A DNA stretch of 64,000 nt from Carya illinoinensis. Its lineage: Eukaryota > Streptophyta > Magnoliopsida > Fagales > Juglandaceae. Every line of letters begins with the position of its first letter. The first letter of the stretch is position 1. The stretch covers positions 14,772,001-14,836,000 of the forward strand of contig NC_056755.1 of NCBI RefSeq assembly GCF_018687715.1, given 5' to 3'. The notes beneath the pieces are model-generated. The model saw only the letters and a program-made list of their open reading frames with translations. It was not told where the DNA came from and searched no databases. Made by a program: the position numbers and the translations under genes. This document shows positions 1 through 9,334 of this stretch, one piece after another.

Positions 1-740
1 CATATATGTTTTCAAATTCTCATTGTCCTTCCAAAATAACATACAACCATTGGGACATATTAAGATCTTCTCATATCCAAGACCTAACTCATTCATGTAC
101 TTCTTTGCCTCATACATATTTTTAGGCAATGTTGCTCCTGGTGGGAGCAACTCATTCACAAATTCAAGTAGTTTTATAAATATGCTATTACTCAATCCAC
201 CCAAACACGTCATATTCCAAAGATGTATGATAACACTAAACTTAGTATGTTTTGTTGACCCTTCATATAATGGCTCATCGGCATCTTTTAACATATTGTA
301 AAATTTATTAACTCTTTAGTTAGAACCTTGTCGATTTTCATTTTGCACTCTAGCTTGTCTAGCATCCACACCTATTTTAGGCTCATCCTCAACTATTTCA
401 GGATCAAACATAGGGAAAACGTCATGCAACATGGTTGTCATCCCACTAGAGCCTTTATTTATTTGCTCATTATTATTTTGGGCATCAGTAGCATGGTAAA
501 ATGCCTCCCCTATTCTCTCCCCATGAGCATGAAAAAAGGTGTAACCTTAAGAAATTACATAGCTAATCAAATGATCATATACCATGTTAGGCATGAATAT
601 CTTACTTAATCCACATTTTCTACATGGGCAACAAATCGGCGAATCTGTAGCACAATTCTCGCATGCAAACTTCAAAAACTCATTGACATCATCGACATAC
701 TCTTTTGTATGTCGAGGTTTTTTATCCAAATTTTTTCCAT
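1..740 (-). pseudogene. CACTA (En/Spm) TNP2-like transposase, N-terminal fragment
   Basis: Read on the minus strand, this begins near an ATG at 738-740 and gives a transposase-associated domain at about 550-729 (VNEFLKFACEN, then CPCRKC, then YDHLI). Downstream, in a different frame, comes the stretch typical of plant CACTA transposases: DADEPLYEGSTKHTK, then GGLSNSIF, then LLPPGATLP, then YEAKKYMNELGLGYEKIH. TNP2-type proteins are DDE transposases that cut and paste CACTA elements; the catalytic part would lie left of position 1. At least one frameshift (near 722) and several in-frame stops separate the recognisable blocks, so this is a dead copy cut by the window edge. Family assignment is firm. 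Its relation to the CACTA-like repeats at 14430-15453 is unknown. Confidence 0.8.
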
Positions 741-1113
741 AGCTTAACTATATTTTACATATGAATATAGAATAGAATCAGAATGCAAGATCATCAATAA
801 CTTTAAACATAATATGGAAAATAATTTTGACTCATCTAAGCATGCACCTTTGTATATTTAGAGATGCTTTTGTTAGTCCCAATAAGATGGCTCAGTAGCA
901 TTACTTCGATCAAAAAGAAGAAAAAAAAAAGGAAAAAGAAAAGAAAGTAAGAAAGATGGTTCAGTAACGTTCTCCAAGGCATTCTCTTTTTGTACTTAAC
1001 AATTCTGTATTAGGGTTAAAGAACATTAGAATAATCTTTTTTCTGAAGAATTTTGGATGTGTATTTATGAATAATTCTAATTGAAGTATATTTATTTATA
1101 AGGTTGAGGTTTA
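741..1113. other. No gene recognised; AT-rich spacer with purine-rich tract
   Basis: AT-rich sequence between the CACTA fragment and the gypsy LTR. It holds an A/G-rich tract near 910-955 flanked by two similar short phrases (AAGATGGCTCAGTA near 885 and AAGATGGTTCAGTA near 953), perhaps a small duplication. I see no coding signal. Confidence 0.5.
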
Positions 1114-2410
1114 TGTGATGACCCGCTTTTGCGTGTATTTTCACTGAAGGGTTATTTTTAATTTAATTAATATATTGATTTATTTATTTTAAATTATTGT
1201 GTTTTAAAATTAGTTTTTATTTATTTATTTGATGATGTGTTTTATCTAATTAGTCATTTTACGATTTTTAATGTCGTTTTCGACGGATCCGTTTTGGTTT
1301 CCGGAGTGAGGATTGGACCTCATTTTTTCCTACATCTTTTCTTTTTCCTTTTTCCTTTTTCTCTTTTTCTCTTTTCTTTCTTTTTTTCTTTTTTCTTTTT
1401 TTTTTCTTTTTCCCTTCCTTTTTCCCCTCCACTTCCCGCGCGTAACCCCCCCGTTCGTCTCTCTCTCTCCTCTCCCATGCCGGAAACATCATCAGCCCAG
1501 ACCCACCGCCGCCGGCCACAGTGCGGCACACCACCCCTACCAAAATCTTCCCCTCCCTCCGGTGAACCACCCCACCAATTTTCACTGCCAACGGAGCCAT
1601 CGTTTGGCCGGAAAAAGCCCAACAAGCCTCACGGATTTTGCTCCGATCCGCCGCCGTCGCTCCACCTCCGGCCACCATCTCTTCACCACTTCATCACCGG
1701 CTCCTTGCCATCCTAACCCACCCATTTTCGGCCTCTAATAGTCATCGGAACAGCTCCCACGAGCTAGCTTTCCATTTTGGGAAATCCGGCCTTCCTCCGC
1801 CGTTTCCGCCGCCACCCACGGCCAAACTTCACTTCCATTAGTTTCATAAACATTCTTAAACCCGTCCCTATCAATCCCGAGCCTTGGTTTGTTCCCGTTC
1901 AAAAGTGGGTATTTTACAACCCACGGCCACAGTGAATTTTTCCTGTTACGTTGCTTTCCTTCCGTCGTTTGCAACACTGCGTGTTTTCTAAAAATACCAT
2001 ATAGCACTGTAAGTATTTTCCAAACTCTAATTTTAGATTTAAATATATTTTGCTCATTCAATAAATATTTATCTGTTGGTTGGCTGATTCCGGACTGAGT
2101 CTGAGGAGTTCGGGGGTCGGATGGATGGAGGACGGAGTTGCTTGTTTTATTGATTTATGGATGGTTGATTATTTTTTGCATTGATATCGCATTTACATGG
2201 TGCATGCACATGCATTTTTATTTAATTGAGAAAAGCCTGTTTTATTGGCGTAAGTGGATTTTCGGGTGCGTGTGTATCACGACCCCAAGCCGGGATGAGT
2301 GACGTCCCCTGAGTTGTCCTTGGGCAACGACGGGAGTGGGGGCTAGGGGATACTTGGCTATGAATGCGCCGGGCACGGAACCGGGCATCGCTCTATGCTT
2401 GGCTATGAAG
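1114..2410 (+). repeat. Truncated 5' LTR of the gypsy element
   Basis: It aligns by eye with the 3' LTR from its TGTGATGACCCGC start, through the polypyrimidine tract (about 1320-1430) and the CTGTAAGTATTTTCC block (near 2006), to the CGGAACCGGGCATCGCTCTA block near 2375-2395. After about 2410 the similarity stops. The counterpart of roughly 8660-9334 of the 3' LTR is absent and sequence leading into gag follows at once. The break lies near the duplicated GCTTGGCTAYGAA phrase, so slippage or recombination between internal repeats is a possible cause. The U5 region and the adjoining primer-binding site are therefore gone. Confidence 0.85.
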
Positions 2411-2482
2411 TGGTTTTTGGTTTTATGATGCTTTTATTTGTTTTCGTAAAGGGGGGTCAAGAGTTGTGTTGTGGCAGGAAAA

Positions 2483-3677
2483 ATGGTGAAACCAAGGAAA
2501 TCTACTCGGCAGTCACAGGACAATACCTCAAGAGATGACTCCATAGCCCGGGCAATACGGCTGATGACGGAGTTTATGCAGTAAAATTTTAAGCCACAGC
2601 AGACAGGGCCTTGGCCACAACAAGGGGGTCCCTGGCCGCCACAAGGAGGGCCTTGTCCACAACAAGGAGGACTTTGGCCACAACCAGGAGGTCCTTGGCC
2701 ACATCAAGGAGGGCCTTGGCTATACCTAGGAGGATCCAGTAGCATGGTGCAAGTCGGATGCACTTATGAGCGCTTTCTGGCGCATAGAACTCCACACTTC
2801 ACTGGAGAAGAGGATCCACTTCAAGTTGGAAAGTGGATCAAAGACCTAGAAAGAACTTTTGAGGTGTGTGGTTGCACCGAGGCGCAATAGGTACTCTACG
2901 CCAGCTATCTGTTGCAAGGCATCGCTTTTGATTGGTGGGATACCAAGAGGGTGATGCTAGAAGCAGAGTTGGGATCATTCGTTGCTGTAACCTGGCAGCG
3001 CTTCAAGAAAGAATTTAACGACCGCTTCTTTCCTGCATCAGTAAGGAAACAAAAGGCAAGAGAGTTCTCAAATTTGGTCCAAGGAGGCATGACAGTGGAA
3101 CAGTACGCCCGAAGGTTTATAGAACTTGGGCGATTTGCTCCCCACCTTATCGCCACAGAGGAGATGCGAGCTGAGTGTTTCCAGGAGGGACTACGCCCTG
3201 ATATACGCCGTATGGTGGTCAGTCATCAGATATCCACTTTTTAGGACTTAGTGGATGTGGCCACCCTTATAGAGCGAGAGAATAATCTGAGTATGGGCTC
3301 CCCTCTAGGACATAAGAGGCGAAGTTTTTCTGGTGAAGGAAGCAGTTCGGGTTCACCTCAGAAATTTATTCAGCGGACCGGAACTCTTCCTCAAGCGTCC
3401 TCAGGTGTTCGTATGGGAGGACGGGTGCCAATTTGTGAAGCATGTAATAGAGCTCATGAGGGCGAGTGTCGGCTGAGTGGTGGACCCTAGTATTACCGGT
3501 GCGGCCAAGTGGGACATATTGCCCGGGAGTGCCCCGTTAGAGTTCAAGGAAGCCGTGGAGGTAGACGCAGTGGAAGAACGAATCCAAGGCAAGCAGTGCA
3601 AGCCCGGGTTTATGCTGTCACACCCGGAGAGGTGGATGATGAGACACCAGCGACCCATGATGCTGGAGTAATTACAG
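2483..3677 (+). pseudogene. gag of the Ty3/gypsy element, with stop codons
   Basis: Starts at the ATG at 2483 (MVKPRKSTRQSQ) and runs in one frame to 3677, interrupted by stops at 2582 (TAA), 2888 (TAG), 3242 (TAG) and 3488 (TAG). Order of parts: basic N-terminus; Gly-Pro-Trp-Gln tandem repeats; the retrotransposon gag core (FTGEEDPLQVGKWIKDLE, then WWDTKR, then FNDRFFP, then YARRFIELGRFAP); a Ser/Gly linker; and a CCHC knuckle at about 3491-3532, whose first Cys is now Tyr (YYRCGQVGHIARECP). Gag would form the particle shell and bind RNA. Several stops look like CAA/CAG to TAA/TAG changes. Confidence 0.88.
2606..2722 (+). repeat. Minisatellite coding Gly-Gly-Pro-Trp-Pro-x-Gln repeats in gag
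   Basis: About five imperfect copies of a 24-bp unit. In the gag frame they read as GGPWPQQ, GGPWPPQ, GGPCPQQ, GGLWPQP and GGPWPHQ. It lies just after the first premature stop and before the conserved gag core. Such low-complexity N-termini vary between copies, so unit number may differ in related elements. Confidence 0.8.
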
Positions 3678-3775
3678 GTATGGATTAATTTCATTTTAAG
3701 TTGGATTTAATTTTTGGTGTATTTGGTTTCTTCTTTGTTTTTTTTGGATTTCATGGGTTAATGTGTTTGGTTCAG
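3678..3775 (+). other. Intron-like segment between gag and protease
   Basis: The 98-bp stretch starts GTATGG and ends TTTGGTTCAG, with a T-rich 3' half. Left in place, it runs the gag frame into a TAA at 3686. If removed at GT...AG, the frames join exactly: the G at 3677 plus GA at 3776-3777 makes a Gly codon, giving [12 protein letters not shown] across the join. The sequence composition (T-rich, unlike gag on either side) also fits an intron. Splicing itself cannot be shown from DNA. The alternative is a short insertion that happens to keep phase. Confidence 0.55.
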
Positions 3776-6700
3776 GAAGAGTCCGTTTATATGAGTTTTA
3801 TGCTTGCACTTTGTTTGATTCAGGTGCTTCACAGTCATTTGTATCTTCCACATTTGCTCGGATGTGTAATTTGGTCACGGAACCCTTGCCAAAGTCATTG
3901 GTAGTGGCTCTACCCGATGGTGAAATGGTGTGGTGTTCCAAGGTTGCTTTGGGATGCCCGTTAAATTTTGATGGAAGGTTATTGGATGCTGATTTGGTGG
4001 TGTTTAAGCTGTTGGATTTTGATATCATCCTCGGGATGGATTGGCTATACCGATATTCTACAAGTATTAATTGCAGAAGTCGGGTAATTACCTTTCAGCT
4101 TCCAGATGGTGATTGTTTAGAATTTGCGGGGAGTAAGTTAAAAGAAAAGCCGGTAATTATATCGGCAATTCAAGTAAGAAGAGAGATTGCATGGGGAGTG
4201 GATGCTTTCTTAGTTCAAATGATGTCTACGCCGTCCGAGAAGAAGTCTTTGGTAGACATTCCAGTTGTGGAAGGATTCCCCGATATGGTTGTGGATGACT
4301 TGTCTGGACTACCCCCTGTTCGAGAAATGGAGTTTGTTATAGACTTGGAACCTGGAGCGGCTCCTGTACATAAAGCTCCTTATCGCATGGCACCGACTAA
4401 ATTAAAAGAGTTGAAGACTCAGTTGCAAGAGCTGGTAGATAAGGGATTTATTCAGCCTAGTACTTCGCCGTGGGGTGCGCCAGTTTTGTTTGTTAGAAAG
4501 AAAGATGGAACCCTCCGTATGCGCATCGATTATCGGGAATTAAATAAGGTGACCATCAAAAATAAATATCCTCTCCCTCGAATAGATGATTTATTTGATC
4601 AGCTTCAAGGAGTAGTTGTGTTCTCGAAGATTGATTTGAGGTCAGGATACTACCAGCTGAGGATCAGAGACAAGGATGTGCCTAAAACTACTTTCAGGTC
4701 GAGGTATGGGCATTATGAATTTAAGGTGATGCCGTTTGGGTTAGCTAATGCCCCTGCTGCTTTCATGGATTTAATGAATCGAGTATTTCGACCTTATCTG
4801 GATTCCTTTGTGGTAGTGTTCATTGATGATATACTGATTTATTCCCGAGATGTTGAAGAGCATGTGTATCATCTTAGTCTGGTACTTGAGAGATTGAGAG
4901 AACACCAGCTATACGCCAAGCTCAGCAAGTGTGAATTCTGGTTGGAAGAAGTTAAATTTCTTGGGCATGTGATTTCCCGAGACGGAGTGGCTGTTGATCC
5001 TAGTAAGGTAGAAGCCATTTTGTCATGGCAGCGCCCGACTACAGTGCGCGAGATTCGGAGTTTCTTGGGGCTGGCGGGGTATTACCGAAGATTTGTAGAG
5101 GGTTTTGCTCGCCTATCCGGACCTCTCACAGCTTTGACTCGGAAGAATACAGAATTTGTTTAGTCAGATAAATGTGAGAGAAGCTTCCAAGAATTAAAGA
5201 ACAGGTTGACGACGACACCAGTGTTAGCACTCCCAGAACTGCATAAGCCATTCGTAGTCTTCAGTGATGTGTCTAAGTTTGGTTTGGGTTGTGTCCTTAT
5301 GCAGGAAGGACGGGTTATAGCCTATGCATCTCGTCAGCTAAAGGACCATGAGAAGAATTATCTGACGCACGATCTAGAATTGGCTGCGATTGTTTTTGCC
5401 CTTAAGATCTGGCGGCACTTCTTGTATGGGGAAGCTTGCGAGGTATTTACTGATCACAAGAGCTTGAAGCATTTGTTTTTCCAGAAAAATCTGAATATGA
5501 GGCAGAGGCGATGGCTGGAGCTAATCAGTGACTATCAGTATGAGATTAAGTACCACCCGGGGAAGGCTAATATAGTTGCTGATGCTTTGAGCCGGAAGTC
5601 ACATTTGGAAGATGAAGCCGAGCCATCGGAAGTGGATTCGTTGCTTTGTGGGATGAGAAGGCTCCTTATAGAGAGTTCGCAGCAAGTAGAGATCTTATCT
5701 TCAATTCTTGATATTCGGGTAACTGATTTTGAAAAATTGAAGACTCTCCAAAGAAAGGATCCGAAGCTGCTGAACATCAGAAAAAGAGTCAGAAAATCTC
5801 GAGGGCCGTTGCATTATAGCATGGATAACGATGGGATACTTCGGTTCCGAGATCGCAGAGTGGTCCCCAAGGACTCAGATTTCAAAGAACGGATCATGGC
5901 GGAAGCTCATGCGGCCCCTTATTCAGTTCATCCCGGCAGTACAAAGATGTATCGGGACTTGAAGAAAAGTTACTGGTGGGATGGAATGAAGAAGGACATT
6001 GCCTTTTATGTTAAGAAATGCCACACATGCCGTCAGGTGAAGGCCGAACATCAGAGACCTGCAGGTATGCTCCAACCCCTCCCTATTCCTGAGTGGAAAT
6101 GGGATGACATCACGATGGACTTTGTTGTGGGTTTGCCGAGAACGCCTAGTGGGAAGAATTCTGTTTGGGTGATTGTGGACCGATTAACGAAGAGTGCTCA
6201 TTTTCTGCCTGTTAATAACACCGACTCTTTGGGTAAGTTAACCCGCTTGTATGTCAAGGAGATAGTGCGGCTGCACGGCATACCAAAGAGTATAGTGTCG
6301 GATCAAGACCCGAGGTTCACATCGCAGTTCTGAAAGAGTTTGCAGGCAGCTTTGGGTACTAAGTTGAAGTTCAGTACTGCTTATCACCCGCAAACAGACG
6401 GCCAGTCAGAGCGCACAATACAGACCCTGGAAGACATGCTGCGAGCATGTGTCATGGAGTTCCAAGGGAGTTGGGAAAATCATTTGCCGCTCATCGAGTT
6501 TGCCTACAATAACAGCTTCCATGCGACCATTCAGATGGCTCCCTATGAAGCTCTTTATGGGAGAAAGTGCAGGTCGCCCTTGTGTTGGGATGAAGTTGGG
6601 GAGAGTAGGATAATTGGACCCGAAATAATTCAAGAAATGCAAAGCCAAGTCCGGATCATCAAAGACAAAATGGCGGCAGCTCAGAGTCGCCAGAAAAGCT

Positions 6701-7158
6701 ACGCTGATACCGGGAGGAGAGAGTTGTCTTTTGAAGTTGGTGATTGGGTTTACCTTAAAGTCTCTCCCATGAGAGGTGTTAAGCGTTTTGGTAAGAAGAG
6801 GAAGTTGGATCCGAGGTATGTCGGCCCTTTTCAGATTCTGGAAAAGGTAGGATCCGTCGCCTATAGAGTTGCTTTGCCAGATTATTTTGGGAATGTTCAT
6901 GATGTCTTCCACATATCATCCCTGAAGAAGAGCTTTGGACAGCAAGAGCCACGTTTCGTCGACCCAGCGGGTATTCAGCTGCAACCGGATCTCACTTATG
7001 AAGTTGTTCCGTCGCAGATTTTGGATTGGAAGGAGCAACAGTTGAGGTCCAAGACGATACCTTTGGTTAAAGTGGCTTGGGGAGATCCGTTAGCTCAAGA
7101 CTTCTCTTGGGAGCGAGCAGCGGACATGAGGGAGCAGTACCCGTACTTGTTCGAATAG
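3776..7158 (+). pseudogene. pol of the Ty3/gypsy element (PR-RT-RH-INT-chromodomain), two stops
   Basis: Protease: [11 protein letters not shown] near 3810-3845, with DIILGMDWL near 4020. Reverse transcriptase: [13 protein letters not shown] near 4380, RIDYRELNK near 4525 and the catalytic FIDDILIYS near 4820. RNase [14 protein letters not shown] near 5250, [13 protein letters not shown] near 5320 and ADALSRK near 5580. Integrase: HH-CC zinc site (HPGSTKMY to CHTCRQ, about 5930-6040), the DDE Asp residues in [10 protein letters not shown] and [11 protein letters not shown], and the Glu block near 6385 ([11 protein letters not shown]). The chromodomain-like end is at about 7000-7158. A TAG at 5161 and a TGA at 6331 break one otherwise continuous frame; both replace positions where the family normally has Trp. 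Order and motifs make this Ty3/gypsy without doubt. Confidence 0.93.
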
Positions 7159-7262
7159 AGAAGGTATGTATCTTAATCTTGATCACAGTTGGTTTATGTG
7201 CTTACTTGTGGCTTGCTTTAAGTTGGTGGTTGATCTGCAATTTCGAGGACGAAATTGTTTTT

Positions 7263-7275
7263 AAGGAGGGGAGGA
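7263..7275 (+). promoter_or_regulatory. Polypurine tract (plus-strand primer) of the gypsy element
   Basis: The purine run AAGGAGGGGAGGA sits directly against the TGTGATG start of the 3' LTR, where reverse transcription primes plus-strand DNA. Confidence 0.85.
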
Positions 7276-9334
7276 TGTGATGACCCGCTTTTGAGTGTAT
7301 TTTCGCTGAAATAGTTGTTTTTATTTTAATTAATATTTTAGTTATTTATTTTAATTTAATTGCATTTTAAAATTGTTTTTAATTTATTTGATGTTGTGTT
7401 TTATTTCTTTTTGTTGTTTTGTAGTTTTTAATCTCTTTTCGGCAGTTTGTTTTGTTTTCCGGAATGAGGATTAGACCTCATCTTTTTTCCCTACACCTCT
7501 TTTCCTTTTTCTCTTCTTTTTCCTTTTTCTTTTTTTCCTTTTTCCTTCTTTCTTTTTTCCTTTCTTTTCTTTTTTTTTTCTTTCTTTTCTTTTTTTCCTC
7601 TCCCCCGCGTCGACCCCCCCGCCTCTCTCTCTCTCTTCTCTCTCCCTCACGGCTGAACGCTTCCTTAGCCCAGACCCACTGCCGCCGGCCACCGTGCGGC
7701 ACACCACCCCCACCAAAACCTTCCCCTCCCTCCGGCGCACCACCCCACCGATTTCCACCCCCATCCGGCCGGCCGTTTGGCCAGAAAAGCTCTCCAAAGG
7801 CTGCATGGATTTTGCCCCGATCCGCCGCCGTCACTCCACCTCCGGCCACCATTTCTTCACAACTTCATCACCGATCCCTTGCCGTCCTAACCCACCTATT
7901 TCCGGCCTCCAACGACCACCGGAACAGCTCCCACGAGCTAGCTTTCCTTTTTGGGAAATCCGGCCTCTTTCCGGCGATTCCGCCACCACCCACGGCCAAC
8001 CACCACTTCCAATAGCTTCACAACCATCCCTAGACCATTCCCTATCAAACCCAAGCCCTAGTTTGTCCCCGTTCAAAAGTGGGTTTTTCACAACCCACGA
8101 CCACTGTGACGTTGCTTTTTCGCCGCCGTTTGCAACGCCTCGTGTTTTCTAAAATTGCCATATAGCGCTGTAAGTATTTTCCAAACCCTATTTTTAGATT
8201 TAAATATATATTGCTCTTTCAATTAATTAATCTGCTAGTTGGTTGATTCCGGACTGAGTCCGAGGAGTTCGGGGGTCGGATGGATGGAGGACGGAGTTGC
8301 TTGTTTTATTGTTTTATGTTGGTTGGTTATTTTTGTGCATTGTTATGGCATTACATGGTGCATGCATGTGTGTTTTTGTTTAAGTGTGAAAAGCCTGTGT
8401 ATTGGTGTAAGTGGTCTTATGGGTGCGTGTGTATCACGACCCCAAGCCGGGATGACGTATTATCCCGGTGGAGCTCCTCTAGTCACTCGGGAGCGGAATA
8501 AACTGAGTGATGTCCCCTGAGTTGTCGCTAGACGATGGGAGCGGGGGCTAGGGGTTGCTTGGCTACGAACGCGCCGGGCGCGGAACCGGGCATCGCTCTA
8601 CGCACCGACTCCATGGCCCTTCGCTGGTGAGGGCTAGAGGATGCTTGGCTACGAACGTGCAGGGCACGGAACTGGGCATCGCTCGTTAGGTGTCACATGC
8701 GTGGTGGTACTCTGCGGTGTGGCACTGGAGCCAGGGTGTGCAGATGACCCCTAGGGGAGGTCATGGTGCATACGGTTAATATGGATAATGGTTTGAGTCG
8801 GATAAAGGCCAAATGTGACTTTTGGCGTGTTTTTCGGAAAGGATGTGTTTTTGGGCCAAATGGGTTTTTGGCGTGTGTGGAAAATTATGTTTTATGGGCT
8901 TTGTGCATTGGGCATGTTTCATGCATATTGTTTGAGTTCTATATGTGTTTTTATCTGGTAGTGTTTGGGTTTTACTTACCTGCGGTACCATTTTTGGTTC
9001 CGTAGCTTTTGGTGCAGAGTTGGAGGACGAAGAGGAGGAGGCTGAGCCCGAGGATGTGGCTCCGCCGGGTTGCTGATGCTATGATTTATATTTGTTTAAA
9101 ACTGTATTTGTGTTTTTGTAATATTTTATCTATGTACGTTTTAAACAGCTTGTATTACGTTAAGAAAAATTCTGGTACTTAGTTATGACTTTCGTTATCC
9201 GCTGCGTGTTTCTTTGTACACATATGTTGCCTCGCACACACTTGGCACCCGTCGATAGGATGGTGACCCGGGTTGTCACCGTCCGGACGTCTCGATTTCC
9301 CCATGTTCGGGCATGGGGATTTGGGGGCGTCACA
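7276..9334 (+). repeat. 3' LTR of the gypsy element (2.06 kb)
   Basis: Runs from TGTGATGACCCGC to GTCACA. It contains a long polypyrimidine tract (about 7490-7600), a CT- and CCG-rich zone giving spurious proline- and serine-rich ORFs, and an imperfect internal direct repeat (about 8544-8598 and 8628-8685, sharing GCTTGGCTACGAACG and GGGCATCGCTC). The end block near 9200-9334 resembles the end of the solo LTR at 44329-46259, so the two belong to related families. No independent gene is supported here. Confidence 0.9.

Larger units (their letters stand above)
1114..9334 (+). mobile_element. Ty3/gypsy LTR retrotransposon, chromovirus (Tekay/Del-like), decayed
   Basis: An 8.2-kb element with flanking LTR sequence that begins TGTGATGACCCGC at both 1114 and 7276 and ends GTCACA at 9334. 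The internal order is gag, protease, reverse transcriptase, RNase H, integrase, which is Ty3/gypsy order. The C-terminus of the polyprotein has a chromodomain-like tail (IPLVKVAWG, then [17 protein letters not shown]), which in plants points to the Tekay/Del lineage of chromoviruses. The coding frame carries six in-frame stops, the 5' LTR lacks its 3' part, and no primer-binding site is visible, so the copy cannot act alone. The 5-bp flanks (GTTTA at 1109-1113, ATTAT at 9335-9339) do not match, which fits age or rearrangement. Confidence 0.93.

Noticed and set aside
1237..1738. Overlapping ORFs rich in Phe/Ser/Pro on + and Lys/Arg on - in the 5' LTR
   Set aside because: They are translations of the polypyrimidine and CCG-rich part of the LTR. 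The same happens at 7452-8152 in the 3' LTR and at 44614-44911 in the solo LTR. No domain, and explained by composition.
8763..9005. 80-codon ORF with hydrophobic tail in the 3' LTR
   Set aside because: It lies wholly inside the LTR, has no family resemblance, and its counterpart is deleted from the 5' LTR.
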